From positions 186,001 through 250,000 of the forward strand of contig NZ_BBOJ01000004.1 in NCBI RefSeq assembly GCF_000974445.1: a stretch of 64,000 bases of DNA. The letters are read 5' to 3'. Source of the DNA: Lentzea aerocolonigenes (GTDB lineage: Bacteria > Actinomycetota > Actinomycetes > Mycobacteriales > Pseudonocardiaceae). The first letter of the stretch is position 1. Each line of letters opens with the position of its first letter. The notes beneath the pieces are model-generated. The model made no database searches. It was given only the letters and a program-made list of their open reading frames with translations, and was not told the DNA's origin. The translations under genes were made by a program, and so were the position numbers. Shown here piece after piece: positions 18,351 to 26,712 of the stretch.

Positions 18351-18366
18351 ACTGATATATCGGTGC
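18351..18366. repeat. GATATATC repeat next to the 38-bp palindrome
   Basis: ACTGATATATCGGTGC has the exact core at 18354-18361. Confidence 0.8.
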
Positions 18367-18439
18367 ATGTTGCACCGCGCGATCGAGGCGGCTCGGCGGT
18401 CATGTGCGGCGATGTTGACGACGCCGTAGAGGCCATCAA

Positions 18440-18465
18440 GAGCCTGCTGGCTGCCCAGCAGGCTC
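18440..18465. terminator. 11-bp hairpin in the DUF2891-pfkA gap
   Basis: GAGCCTGCTGG pairs with CCAGCAGGCTC over a 4-base loop. It could end transcription of the DUF2891 gene. There is no U-run. Confidence 0.5.
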
Positions 18466-18484
18466 AAGGTCGGCATACAAGCGA

Positions 18485-18518
18485 AATGCCGGGCGTCGAC
18501 AGTGCGACACCCGGCATT
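18485..18518. terminator. 14-bp hairpin downstream of pfkA
   Basis: AATGCCGGGCGTCG pairs with CGACACCCGGCATT (one wobble pair) over a 6-base loop. It lies 23 bases beyond the pfkA stop, with the AT-rich repeat between. Confidence 0.7.
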
Positions 18519-18526
18519 CAGCGATC

Positions 18527-18546
18527 CAGTATCCGATATATCAAGC
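18527..18546. repeat. GATATATC repeat overlapping the pfkA stop codon
   Basis: CAGTATCCGATATATCAAGC has the exact core at 18535-18542. Read on the minus strand, the pfkA stop TGA (18543-18541) is part of TGATATATCGG. Confidence 0.82.
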
Positions 18547-19569
18547 GCCGAAGAAGACCTCGGCCTCTTCGTAACGCTCGGTCGGAACCGTCTTGAGCTC
18601 GGCCGTCGCCTCGGACAGCTTCACGCGCACGATCTCGGTGCCGCGCAGCGCGACCATCACACCGAAGTCGCCATCGGCGACGGCGTCGACGGCGTTGAGG
18701 CCGAAGCGGGTCGCGAGCACGCGGTCGTACGCGGTCGGCGTGCCACCGCGCTGGATGTGGCCGAGGACCGCCGCGCGGGACTCCTTGCCCGTCCGGTCGG
18801 CGATCTCCTCCGCGAGCCACTGGCCGACGCCACCGAGGCGCACGTGGCCGAAGGCGTCGCGCTCGCCGGAGTGCAGCACCTCGGCGCCACCCTCGGGCAT
18901 CGCGCCCTCGGCGACGACGATGATCGGCGCGAACTCGCGCTCGAAGCGGCGCTCGACCCACTCGACGACCTTGTCGACGCTGAAGGGGCGCTCCGGGACG
19001 AGGATGACGTTCGCGCCACCCGCGAGACCCGAGTGCAGCGCGATCCAGCCCGCGTGCCGGCCCATGACCTCGACGACGAGCGCACGGTGGTGCGACTCGG
19101 CCGTGGTGCGGAGGCGGTCGATGGCCTCGGTCGCGATGTGCACGGCCGTGTCGAAGCCGAACGTGTAGTCCGTGGCGCCGAGGTCGTTGTCGATCGTCTT
19201 CGGCACACCGACGACGCCGATGCCGTCATCGGTCAGGCGCTTGGCGACACCGAGGGTGTCCTCGCCGCCGATGGCGATCAGCGCGTCGATCTGGTTCTCC
19301 GCGATGACCTCGCGGATGCGGTCGACACCGCCCTCGACCTTGTACGGGTTCGTGCGCGACGAGCCCAGGATGGTGCCACCGCGGGTGAGGATGTCCTCGA
19401 CGTCCGCGAGGCCGATCGGCTTGGTGAGGTTCTCGATCGGTCCCTGCCACCCGTTGCGGAACCCGACGATCTCCCAGCCGTGTGCCTTGATGCCCTTGCG
19501 GACCACGGCCCGGATCACGGCGTTCAGACCGGGGCAGTCACCACCGCCAGTGAGCACACCGATGCGCAT
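18541..19569 (-). CDS. pfkA: 6-phosphofructokinase, pyrophosphate-dependent type by active-site residues
   Basis: The 342-residue protein reads MRIGVLTGGGDCPGLNAVIR. At the phosphoryl-donor site the sequence is IGGEDTLG, with Asp where ATP enzymes have Gly104. The later motif is PKTIDND, with Lys where E. coli has Gly124. That Asp/Lys pair is the established mark of PPi-dependent PFKs, and the actinomycete PPi-PFK of Amycolatopsis methanolica belongs to this group. It would make fructose 1,6-bisphosphate reversibly with PPi. The donor is inferred from these residues only. The stop codon lies inside an AT-rich repeat. Confidence 0.88.
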   Translation of the reverse strand: MRIGVLTGGGDCPGLNAVIRAVVRKGIKAHGWEIVGFRNGWQGPIENLTKPIGLADVEDILTRGGTILGSSRTNPYKVEGGVDRIREVIAENQIDALIAIGGEDTLGVAKRLTDDGIGVVGVPKTIDNDLGATDYTFGFDTAVHIATEAIDRLRTTAESHHRALVVEVMGRHAGWIALHSGLAGGANVILVPERPFSVDKVVEWVERRFEREFAPIIVVAEGAMPEGGAEVLHSGERDAFGHVRLGGVGQWLAEEIADRTGKESRAAVLGHIQRGGTPTAYDRVLATRFGLNAVDAVADGDFGVMVALRGTEIVRVKLSEATAELKTVPTERYEEAEVFFGA

Positions 19570-19645
19570 CTGCTTGCCCAATCTCTCGTGTTCTGTGTCA
19601 CTCAGACTTTCACGAGCTGTATCGGTGCAGCAACGCGGGTCTCAC

Positions 19646-20158
19646 TTACCGGACGGGAAAACCGGTTTTCCGGCGGTGTTCCTCGATCACCTTCCACCGC
19701 GCGAGGTTGTGGCGCGCGTCGGCGAGGGCGTCGTGCGCGTCGACCGGCGGGGCCGGGAGCTTGGGGCGACCGACGTCGTCCCAACGCTGGCGCAGGTCCC
19801 GGGTGAACCGGGGCAGGGCACGCGGCAACGCGGGCATCGCGCCCCACAGCTGCGCCAGCGCGACGTGGTCGTAGGCGGCGAACCAGGCCCACAGCTCCAC
19901 CTCGTCGCGGGCGGCGTTGCGGGCGCCGAGGAAGTCGAGCAGGTCCTCGCGGATGCGCGCCCTGCTGCGCCACGCCTTGTCGGACGGCAAGGGCAGCTGG
20001 TTGAGGACGTTCTGCCGCACCCACGGTCCCGCGCGCTCGGGATCGAACTCGGTGGACACGGCGTAGAACTCGCGGCCTTCCTCGTCGACCACACCGATCG
20101 ACACGAGGTCGATCGTCACCCCGTCCTCGATGAACTCACAGTCGTAGAAGAACCGCAC
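19646..20158 (-). CDS. 3'-5' exoribonuclease, Rv2179c type (DEDD superfamily)
   Basis: The 170-residue protein starts at a GTG reading MRFFYDCEFIEDGVTIDLVSIGVVDE. The first catalytic acid pair is in YDCEF, the middle Asp in WAWFAAYDHVAL, and the last in DAHDALADARHNL. This gives the DEDD set of RNase T/oligoribonuclease-like enzymes. It corresponds to Rv2179c, a structure-specific exoribonuclease acting on RNA 3' overhangs. Position next to the acyltransferase matches the mycobacterial order. Confidence 0.88.
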   Translation of the reverse strand: MRFFYDCEFIEDGVTIDLVSIGVVDEEGREFYAVSTEFDPERAGPWVRQNVLNQLPLPSDKAWRSRARIREDLLDFLGARNAARDEVELWAWFAAYDHVALAQLWGAMPALPRALPRFTRDLRQRWDDVGRPKLPAPPVDAHDALADARHNLARWKVIEEHRRKTGFPVR

Positions 20159-20180
20159 CGCGACACCCTAGGGGGTGCGG

Positions 20181-20915
20181 TCAGCCCGCCTTCGTCTCGG
20201 GCACCCGGTCGGCGGCCTTGCCCTGCTCGGGCACGCTCGTTGACTGTTCCTTCGCCTTCGCCGCGTAGACGTCGACGTACTCCTGGTCCGACAGCTCCAT
20301 CAACGCGTACATGATCTCGTCGGTGATCGAGCGGAGCACGAACCTGTCGCCGGACAGGCCCTCGTAGCGGGAGAAGTCGAGCGGCTTGCCGATCTTGATG
20401 CGGATCGGGTACGGCTTCCACATCTTCGAGCCGATGGGGTTCGCCTTGTCCGTGCCGAACATCGCCACCGGGATCACGGGCGCGCCGGACTCCAGCGCGA
20501 TCCACGCGACACCGACCTTGCCCTTGTACAGGCGGCCGTCAGGCGAACGCGTGCCCTCCGGGTAGATGCCGAGCAACTTGCCCTCGCGCACGATCCGCAC
20601 GCCGGTGTCGAGCGCACCTTGCGCGGCGGACGCGCTGGACCGGTCGATCGGCACCTGGCCGACGCCGGAGAAGAACCACTTCTGCAGCCTGCCCTTGAGC
20701 CCCGTGCCGGTGAAGTACTCGATCTTGGCGGGGAAGGTGACCCGCCGGGACAGCATCAGCGGCAGGAAGAACGAGTCGGAGACGGCGAGGTGGTTGCTCG
20801 CCAGGATCGCGCCGCCCTCCTTGGGGATGTTCTCGGCGCCCTCGATGATCTTCGGCTGGAAGAACAGCCGGAGAATCGGTCCCAGGAGGACGTGCTTCAT
20901 GATCCAGTACAGCAC
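20181..20915 (-). CDS. 1-acylglycerol-3-phosphate acyltransferase (PlsC family), first copy
   Basis: The 244-residue protein starts at a GTG reading MLYWIMKHVLLGPILRLFF. The acyltransferase motifs are NHLAVSDSFF (the HX4D catalytic block, about residue 45), FFSGVGQVPIDR, IYPEGTRSPDG and GAPVIPVAMFGTD. It acylates lysophosphatidate at the inner membrane face. It matches Rv2182c by position. A close paralogue with the same FTGTGLKG/FTGTGVKG signature is encoded at 48745-49440. Confidence 0.88.
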   Translation of the reverse strand: MLYWIMKHVLLGPILRLFFQPKIIEGAENIPKEGGAILASNHLAVSDSFFLPLMLSRRVTFPAKIEYFTGTGLKGRLQKWFFSGVGQVPIDRSSASAAQGALDTGVRIVREGKLLGIYPEGTRSPDGRLYKGKVGVAWIALESGAPVIPVAMFGTDKANPIGSKMWKPYPIRIKIGKPLDFSRYEGLSGDRFVLRSITDEIMYALMELSDQEYVDVYAAKAKEQSTSVPEQGKAADRVPETKAG

Positions 20916-21105
20916 AGCGGGAAGCGCCTCCCTAGACACCGAACCTTGATCCCGGCAACCAGCCTACGGAGCCGACCGCATCTCACACAACGAATCCCTG
21001 GTTGGTGCGTCACGGCCAGACTGAGCCGACTGCCGTAACCCGCAACACATCCGCCCCGTGCAACGATGAGGGGTCAGAGGGTTGCGGCACATGGAGAGGC
21101 TCTGG

Positions 21106-21585
21106 ATGAACGCCCGGCGCGACTCGACCGACGGCCCCGAGAACGTCGACGAGCTCTTTGCCGAGATCGTCGCGGGTCTCGAACGGGACGGGGTCGGCAA
21201 GGACTGGCTCGACCTCGACGAGGCGAGCCCACAAGGTGTGCACAGCAGCCTGCACGACGACTCCGGCGCACGCGACCAGATTCCCGACGACACGGCCCAG
21301 GAACTCGACGAAGAGCCCGAACGCCGAGATCGGGACGACGAGGACCACTACGTCCCGCCGGAGCCGCCGCCGTTCCCGGTGCTGCGCGCGTCCACCCTCG
21401 CCGCGCTCGGCCTGTTCGTGCTGGGCATCGTCCTGCTGGTCGCTCCGGGCCTCTTCGGACTGCAGCCGCGCATCGGCACTCCGCTGTCCCTCGTCGCGCT
21501 CTGCGCGGGTGTCGGCTGGCTGATCCTGCGCATGCGCAACACCCCTCCGCCGGACTCCGGATGGGACGACGGCGCCCAGGTGTGA
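21106..21585 (+). CDS. small membrane protein with acidic N-terminal domain, Rv2183c-like by position
   Basis: The 159-residue protein has a highly acidic cytoplasmic N-terminal half (VDELFAEIVAGLERDG...EEPERRDRDDEDHYVPPEPPP). Two transmembrane helices follow (ASTLAALGLFVLGIVLLVAP and SLVALCAGVGWLILRM), with a short tail after them. The DEDHYVPPEPPP motif before the helices is conserved in actinobacterial homologues next to this acyltransferase. Function unknown. The ATG at 21106 is chosen for its ribosome-binding site (GGAGAGG); an ATG at 21091 is in frame. Confidence 0.75.
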   Translation: MNARRDSTDGPENVDELFAEIVAGLERDGVGKDWLDLDEASPQGVHSSLHDDSGARDQIPDDTAQELDEEPERRDRDDEDHYVPPEPPPFPVLRASTLAALGLFVLGIVLLVAPGLFGLQPRIGTPLSLVALCAGVGWLILRMRNTPPPDSGWDDGAQV

Positions 21586-21668
21586 CACGTCACGTCCCGG
21601 TTGGTAACGGCGTGATAACGGCCACTCAAACCTTCAGATAACGATTCGGTCATGCCTACGGTGTCGGC

Positions 21669-21782
21669 ATGGACCAGATGCAGCACCTGATGATGGCCCG
21701 CGCCATGGCGACCCTGGGCAAGAAGGACGCGGAGCGCGCCAAGCGTCGCCGCCCGCGCATCCTGCGCCTGCTCGGCCGCTAG
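21669..21782 (+). CDS. possible 37-residue basic peptide
   Basis: The frame reads MDQMQHLMMARAMATLGKKD followed by a strongly basic RAKRRRPRILRLLGR tail. It looks like a short amphipathic helix with a nucleic-acid- or membrane-binding end. Codon choice is GC3-rich like real genes here. A hairpin terminator lies about 80 bases downstream. No clear ribosome-binding site is seen, so leaderless translation would be needed. No family recognised. Confidence 0.45.
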   Translation: MDQMQHLMMARAMATLGKKDAERAKRRRPRILRLLGR

Positions 21783-21860
21783 TTCCCGGCCGTTCGAGCC
21801 GGGTGTTCGCGGCCGGCGAACAGACCCCGACACGCCCGCCGCGACGCCTCACCCCACGCA

Positions 21861-21889
21861 AGCCCGCCGCACCCCAGGTGCGGCGGGCT
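21861..21889. terminator. 13-bp hairpin after the small basic ORF
   Basis: AGCCCGCCGCACC pairs with GGTGCGGCGGGCT over a 3-base loop, followed by TTCGG. Confidence 0.75.
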
Positions 21890-22030
21890 TCGGTGCGTTC
21901 GGGGCTCTTTGTCCCCCGACGAGACAGGTTGTTGTCGGCCGATCGGCCAATACTGACCCGCGGGGATGGTGGTCGATCACGCCGCCGGTCACGTTGGACG
22001 CATCAACCGCACTGACCTGGGGCAGGGACC

Positions 22031-23725
22031 ATGATCCGACACACCGAGGTGGACGGCGTGCCCACCGTGATCGCACCGGCTCGCGGCCCGATGAGGGCGG
22101 GCCTGGTCTTCCGCGTCGGCATGGCCGACGAAACACTCTCCACCTCGGGCATCACCCATGTCGTCGAACACCTGGCGCTCAGCGGGTTCGCGCTGCCGGA
22201 CTACCACGCCAACGGCAGAACCGAGATGGTCAACACCCACTTCTACGTGAAGGGGTCGGCCGACGAGGTCAGCACGTTCCTGACGAGCACGTGCGATGCG
22301 CTGACCTCGCTCCCGATCAACCGGCTCGAGACCGAGAAGACGATCGTGCGCACCGAGGCCGCGCGCCGGGGCAAAGCCGCCGACTGGGAGCACGTGGTCA
22401 AGCGTTACGGGGCGCAGGGCTACGGGCTGGCGAACGGCGACGACTTCGGAGTCGGCCTGCTGCAGGCGCGGGAGGTCGTCGAGTGGGCCGCGGACTGGTT
22501 CACGCGCGAGAATGCGGTGCTGTGGATCGCCGGTGACGACGTGCCCAAAGGACTGCGCCTGCGCCTTCCCGGCGGTGTCCGCCGCCCCGCGCCGCGCGCG
22601 ACATCGATGCCGCCACTGCTGCCGGCCTACTTCCACAGCGACGACGGGCAGGTGTCGATGGACGCCGTCGTGCCGCGATCCACCACTGCCATCGTCCTGT
22701 CGACCGTCATCGAACGCCGGTTGTTCCAGACGCTGCGGCAGGAGCGCGGCGGGTCGTACCTGGCGACAGCCTCGTACCAGCCGCGCGACGCCGACTACGC
22801 GACCATCACCGCACTCGCCGACACGCTGCCGGAAAAGCAGGACGTGGTGGTCGACGGCTTCATCGAGGTGCTGATGGCGATGAAGGCGGGAGACATTCCC
22901 GCGGGCGACGTCAACGCGGCCAGGTCTCAGCTGAGGACGACTCTCACTGATCCCGACTTCGAAGCGGACTCAATGGTCACCACGGCCACCAATCTCCTCA
23001 ACCGCGGGCGGTGCTCGACCGTGGAGGAGCTGCTCGCCGAGGCGGACGCCGTGACCCCCTCGGACGTCCACGAGGTCGCGGTCGAGGCGATGGCGTCGGC
23101 GCTGCTGCAGCTGCCGGCGGGGTATGAGGCGGACGAGGCCGGGTTCGCGCACATCTCGATGTACTCGCCGGTGGTGGTGGCTGGACGCCGGTACTCCACC
23201 TGCGAGCCCTCCGAACTGGGCCTCGTCATCGGCAACGCCGGTGTCAGCCTGATCTTCCCCGACGGCGCGTTCACGGTCCGATACGACGAGTGCGTCGCGA
23301 TGGAGGCGTGGCCGCACGGCGCGCGCAGGCTGGTCGGCGCCGACGGCTGGGTCGTTCCCGTCAACACCAGACGCTTCGCCGTCGACCCGCGGGCGATCGC
23401 GGTGATCGACGCCGGCGTGCCCGCGTCGGTGGTGGTCTGGCGGCCACCGCTGCCAGAGGACACGGCCGAGGCGGTGGACACGGTGGCCCAGGCGCCGACG
23501 ACCGAGCGGCGGCGGGGACGCGGCTGGCTGAGGACCACGGCCCGCGTGATCGCCTGGACGTTGTTCACCGGCTGGTTCCTGTTCGCGTTTCTCGCCACGG
23601 CGGGCATGGCCGCCAAAGACGACGCGACGGCCAGCAGCTGGATCGGAGTCGCCGTCGTCTGGTTCGTCGGCTGGCCGTTCAGCGCGCTGTTCCGCAGCCG
23701 CGGAAAGCTGCGAACCGCACCCTGA
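22031..23725 (+). CDS. M16-like zinc peptidase fused to a PH-like domain and two membrane helices
   Basis: The protein has 564 residues. The N-terminal M16 (insulinase/pitrilysin) domain has the inverted zinc motif HVVEH (about residues 44-48) and the distal Glu in ETEKTIVRTEAARR. A reduced second M16 half runs to about 370. Next comes a beta-rich stretch of about 110 residues (MYSPVVVAGRRYSTCEP to VVVWRPPLP) resembling a PH/GRAM-type domain. After a linker, two transmembrane helices (VIAWTLFTGWFLFAFLATAGM and WIGVAVVWFVGWPFSALF) anchor the C-terminus. No signal peptide, so the catalytic domain should face the cytosol. Substrate unknown. Confidence 0.75.
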   Translation: MIRHTEVDGVPTVIAPARGPMRAGLVFRVGMADETLSTSGITHVVEHLALSGFALPDYHANGRTEMVNTHFYVKGSADEVSTFLTSTCDALTSLPINRLETEKTIVRTEAARRGKAADWEHVVKRYGAQGYGLANGDDFGVGLLQAREVVEWAADWFTRENAVLWIAGDDVPKGLRLRLPGGVRRPAPRATSMPPLLPAYFHSDDGQVSMDAVVPRSTTAIVLSTVIERRLFQTLRQERGGSYLATASYQPRDADYATITALADTLPEKQDVVVDGFIEVLMAMKAGDIPAGDVNAARSQLRTTLTDPDFEADSMVTTATNLLNRGRCSTVEELLAEADAVTPSDVHEVAVEAMASALLQLPAGYEADEAGFAHISMYSPVVVAGRRYSTCEPSELGLVIGNAGVSLIFPDGAFTVRYDECVAMEAWPHGARRLVGADGWVVPVNTRRFAVDPRAIAVIDAGVPASVVVWRPPLPEDTAEAVDTVAQAPTTERRRGRGWLRTTARVIAWTLFTGWFLFAFLATAGMAAKDDATASSWIGVAVVWFVGWPFSALFRSRGKLRTAP

Positions 23726-23750
23726 GCGACACCCCAGATTGCCCGCAGAA

Positions 23751-23764
23751 CCGATATATCAGTT
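23751..23764. repeat. GATATATC repeat 3' of the M16-like gene
   Basis: CCGATATATCAGTT, exact core at 23753-23760. Identical in core and flanks to the copy at 55791. Confidence 0.8.
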
Positions 23765-23787
23765 TCTGGCAACCGCTGACCTGCACC

Positions 23788-23834
23788 TTAGCAATGAGAC
23801 TTTGGACTTCGTCCGCAAAAGAGTCGTTGCAAAG
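23788..23834. repeat. degenerate TTGCAA-type palindrome
   Basis: The 47-bp segment has ends TTAGCAATGAGAC and GAGTCGTTGCAAAGG, which are imperfect inverted repeats, with GTCCGCAAAAG in the middle. It is related to 56231-56274 and to the GCAAAAGACGTTTGCGGAC palindrome. A GATATATC copy lies 28 bases upstream. Confidence 0.65.
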
Positions 23835-23853
23835 GGGTGGGCAGGGCGGCGGG

Positions 23854-24084
23854 TCAGTCGGTGGATGGAGGGTGGTGGCGGCGCAGGGCCTCGGGCTTGT
23901 GGACGGCGTCCCGGCCGCTCTTGGCGCTGCGCACCCGGTACTGCGGCTCCTCCTCCGAAGCCGTCACCTTGCGACCGGCGGCGTGCGTCTCGCTGGTGAT
24001 CTCTCCGACGACCTCGCCGTGCGTGCGCGAGCCGTGGCTCGACCACTCGACCTCGTCGCCGGGCTCGTAGGAACGCTTCGTCAT
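23854..24084 (-). CDS. DUF2945 (hypervirulence-associated, Tudor-like) protein
   Basis: The 76-residue protein reads MTKRSYEPGDEVEWSSHGSR and continues through GEVVGEIT...PQYRVRSAKSGRDAVHKPEALRRH. This is the single small beta-barrel of the DUF2945/HVA1 family. Function is not established. It follows the glucokinase gene on the same strand with a 50-bp gap and may be read from the same transcript. Confidence 0.8.
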   Translation of the reverse strand: MTKRSYEPGDEVEWSSHGSRTHGEVVGEITSETHAAGRKVTASEEEPQYRVRSAKSGRDAVHKPEALRRHHPPSTD

Positions 24085-24137
24085 GGTCGCGGGATACCCC
24101 GCCGAGAAGCGTCAACCCGGCGAGGTGGCGTCAGCGA

Positions 24138-25112
24138 TCAGGAGCGGCGCGAGCTGTTCTTCGCCAGGGACGCCGCCATCTCGCGGGCCAGCGTCGCCGC
24201 GCCCACGATGCCGGCGTCGTCGCCGAGCTGTGCGGTGCGGATCCTCGCCAGCGGCCGGTGCCCGGCACCGGTCACGACGGAGGCGTAGCGCTCGCGGGCG
24301 TCGTCGAGGAACAGCGGCGCCGACTCCGACACCCCTCCCCCGATGACGATCACCTCGGGGTCGTAGACGTCGGCAACCAGCGCCAAGCCCTCTCCCAGCC
24401 ACCGGGCCAGGTCGGCCATCGCGCGCTTGGCCAGCGGGTCTCCGTCGCGGGCCGCGCCGGCCACCCGGCGTCCGGTCACCGCGCGGGAGTCACCGGCGGC
24501 CTCACGGGCCAGCACCGTCGACACGCCGGGGTGCTTGGCCAGCAGTTCGACCGCTGTGGCCGAGAGGGCCGTGCCGCTGCAGTAGCGCTCCCAGCAGCCG
24601 TTCTTGCCGCACGGGCAAGGGCGGCCGTCGGGCACGACGCGCAGGTGTCCCAGTTCGGGAGCCACGCCGTGGGCGCCGCGGAAGACCTCGCCGTTCAGCA
24701 GAAGCGCGGCGCCGATGCCCGTGCCGATGGCGACCAGCACGGCCGTGCGGGCGCCTCGTGCGGCACCGAAGCGGTGTTCGGCGAGGGCGGCGGCGTTCGC
24801 GTCGTGTTCCAGGACGACGGGCATGCCCAGGCGGTCGCTCATGCGGTCGGCCACGTCGGCATGCCGCCACGCCAGGTGGGGTGCGAAACGGACCGTGCGG
24901 CGGTCCGAGGCGATGAAGCCCGCCACGGCGAGACCGACGGCGTTCACGGCGTGCCGGGTCGCCACCTCCTCCACCGCGGCCACAATCGCGTCTTCCAGCG
25001 CGCGCTCGCCCGCCGGGGTCGGCGCGCGCGAGGTGTCCAGCACCGAGCCGCGCGCGTCCACGACACCAGCGCGGACGCTGGTGCCACCGATGTCCACTCC
25101 GGCGGTGATCAC
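24138..25112 (-). CDS. glk: ROK-family glucokinase
   Basis: The 324-residue protein reads MITAGVDIGGTSVRAGVVD, the ATP-binding phosphate-1 motif. The ROK zinc motif CPCGKNGCWERYCSG lies at about residues 170-184, the sugar-binding ELGH and the catalytic Asp in EHDANAAAL are present, and GGGVSES closes the adenosine site. It phosphorylates glucose with ATP. The GTG start overlaps the stop of the upstream small gene by one base, so it is part of the ArsA-like operon. Confidence 0.9.
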   Translation of the reverse strand: MITAGVDIGGTSVRAGVVDARGSVLDTSRAPTPAGERALEDAIVAAVEEVATRHAVNAVGLAVAGFIASDRRTVRFAPHLAWRHADVADRMSDRLGMPVVLEHDANAAALAEHRFGAARGARTAVLVAIGTGIGAALLLNGEVFRGAHGVAPELGHLRVVPDGRPCPCGKNGCWERYCSGTALSATAVELLAKHPGVSTVLAREAAGDSRAVTGRRVAGAARDGDPLAKRAMADLARWLGEGLALVADVYDPEVIVIGGGVSESAPLFLDDARERYASVVTGAGHRPLARIRTAQLGDDAGIVGAATLAREMAASLAKNSSRRS

Positions 25113-25477
25113 TAGTCGGTCTTCCTGACTACCTTGATGTGCTGTACGCGCTGGCCCGCGTCCGGAACGTCGTCAGAACTGTCCGAAGCTGGGCCCGCGG
25201 GCGGCGGTGGCGGCGGGGCACCCGGCTCCCGCAGAGCCGCGCGCAGCACCGCCACCAGGCCCGCCGCGTGTTCGGCGGCCTTGGCGGCGAGTTCCGAGCG
25301 GTCGCCGCGCAGCAGCGCGACGCCGTTGCACAACGGGCACCAGCCGCACGTCTCGGGCGTGTGCGAGCCGTCGCCCGCCTCGGCGACGCGCTGCAACCAC
25401 GGCTGCATGCGCTCGGCGGCGGTGTCGATGAGCAGCCGCAGCTCCTCGGCGAGCTTGCCGGTGTTGTCCTGGGTCAT
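25112..25477 (-). CDS. conserved actinobacterial protein of unknown function, Cys-containing
   Basis: The 121-residue protein reads MTQDNTGKLAEELRLLIDTA. A helical N-terminal half carries CGWCPLCNGVALLRG (about residues 43-57), whose CxxC-P-L-C pattern could bind a metal. A proline-rich linker follows, then a conserved short tail (QRVQHIKVVRKTD). Homologues sit between the ArsA-like ATPase and downstream genes in actinobacteria. No function assigned. It overlaps glk by one base. Confidence 0.7.
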   Translation of the reverse strand: MTQDNTGKLAEELRLLIDTAAERMQPWLQRVAEAGDGSHTPETCGWCPLCNGVALLRGDRSELAAKAAEHAAGLVAVLRAALREPGAPPPPPPAGPASDSSDDVPDAGQRVQHIKVVRKTD

Positions 25478-25503
25478 CACAAGCTCCTGATCAACGCCCC
25501 GCG

Positions 25504-26712
25504 TCAACGCCACAGCGAGGGGTCCGGGCGGAACCCCACCGTGACGCCTCCCGAGTCCATTTCGGCGCCGGTCACGATGCAGCGCCTCAACAACGACGGC
25601 AGCGCCACGAGCCGGCGCCTGCCGTCGACGGTCAGCGCGAGGTCGTCGCCCACGCGCGCGAGGTCCAGCTCCGTGTCATCTGCCAGCGGCAACGCGATCC
25701 GCAGCGAGTATCGGGCGTCCAGACCTCGCCCGCTGCCCGACACCTCCAGCAACGACTCCGGAACCGCGGCACTCGGCAACGGGTCCTCGTCGCCGTACAG
25801 CTGCGCGGCGACCTCCAGCAGCGCCGGCACGCCCACGGGCTCCGACGCGCGGTGGTCGACCGTGCGGATCTCACCGATCCCGGTCAGCTCCGCCAGCACC
25901 GCGTCCTGCTCCTGCCGGCGGGTGCGCAGCCACGTGGCGGCGGCACCACGCGCGGCACCGGGCGACGGCACGAGCCGGTTCGCGATCACGCTGTCGACGT
26001 GGATTCCCTGCAACGCCAACGCGGTCAGCGTCCGCCGCGTCTCGGCGGCGACCACGCGTTCGGGCGTCAGCACGAGCCGCACCGAGCACCCCGACGGGTC
26101 GGCGAGCATCGTGCGCAACGCGTCCAGCCGCTCGGCGAGCCTGCTCAACGCGTCCGCCGTCGCGTCCCACTTCTCGACGGTCCCGGTCCCCGCGACCCCC
26201 GCCAGCAACCCGCGCACCACGCGCCGGTGCGTCGGGAAGAGCCGTTCGAGATATCCCGCGAACGCCTCGGGCAACGACAGCAGCCGCAACGTCTCCGCGG
26301 TCGGCCCGCAGTCGACGACCACGACCTCCCACGGTCCGGACGACGCGAGCCGCCGCACCTCCGCGAGCGCGAGGAGCTCCTCGACGCCCGGCAGCACGGT
26401 CAGCTCCTCGGCGTCGAGCTCGTCGACGCCCGCGCCCGCCAGCACGGTCCGCAGGTGGCCGCGCAGCTCACCCCAGGCCTCGTCGACGAGACCCCGGGGA
26501 TCGATCTGGCACGCGAACAAGCCGCCTGATCCATCCACTTCGGACGGTTCGGCGGACAGACGCACGTCGAGCGCGTCGCCCAGCGAGTGCGCGGGATCGG
26601 TGGACACCACGAGCGCCTTGCGGCCGTGCGCGGCCAGCGAGGCGGCCGTGGCGGCCGACAGCGTCGTCTTTCCGACCCCGCCCTTGCCGGTGAAGAGCAG
26701 GACCCGGCTCAA
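25504..26712 (-). CDS. ArsA-like (Get3/anion-transporting) ATPase
   Basis: The 402-residue protein starts at a TTG reading MSRVLLFTGKGGVGKTTLSA. The deviant Walker A GKGGVGKTT lies at residues 9-17, switch I around VSTDPAHSLGDALDV, and the Walker B-like VVVDCGPTAETLRLL later. A C-terminal alpha-crystallin-like domain (ARYSLRIALPLADD to VDGRRRLVALP) follows. This is the Rv2184c layout. Such ATPases handle tail-anchored proteins or metalloid transport in other organisms; the role here is unknown. The TTG overlaps the stop of the SRPBCC gene (TTGA). Confidence 0.85.
   Translation of the reverse strand: MSRVLLFTGKGGVGKTTLSAATAASLAAHGRKALVVSTDPAHSLGDALDVRLSAEPSEVDGSGGLFACQIDPRGLVDEAWGELRGHLRTVLAGAGVDELDAEELTVLPGVEELLALAEVRRLASSGPWEVVVVDCGPTAETLRLLSLPEAFAGYLERLFPTHRRVVRGLLAGVAGTGTVEKWDATADALSRLAERLDALRTMLADPSGCSVRLVLTPERVVAAETRRTLTALALQGIHVDSVIANRLVPSPGAARGAAATWLRTRRQEQDAVLAELTGIGEIRTVDHRASEPVGVPALLEVAAQLYGDEDPLPSAAVPESLLEVSGSGRGLDARYSLRIALPLADDTELDLARVGDDLALTVDGRRRLVALPSLLRRCIVTGAEMDSGGVTVGFRPDPSLWR

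Noticed and set aside
26250..26255. GATATC inside the ArsA-like gene as another repeat copy
   Set aside because: It lacks the GATATATC core and any extended symmetric flank. About four GATATC hexamers are expected by chance at this base composition.
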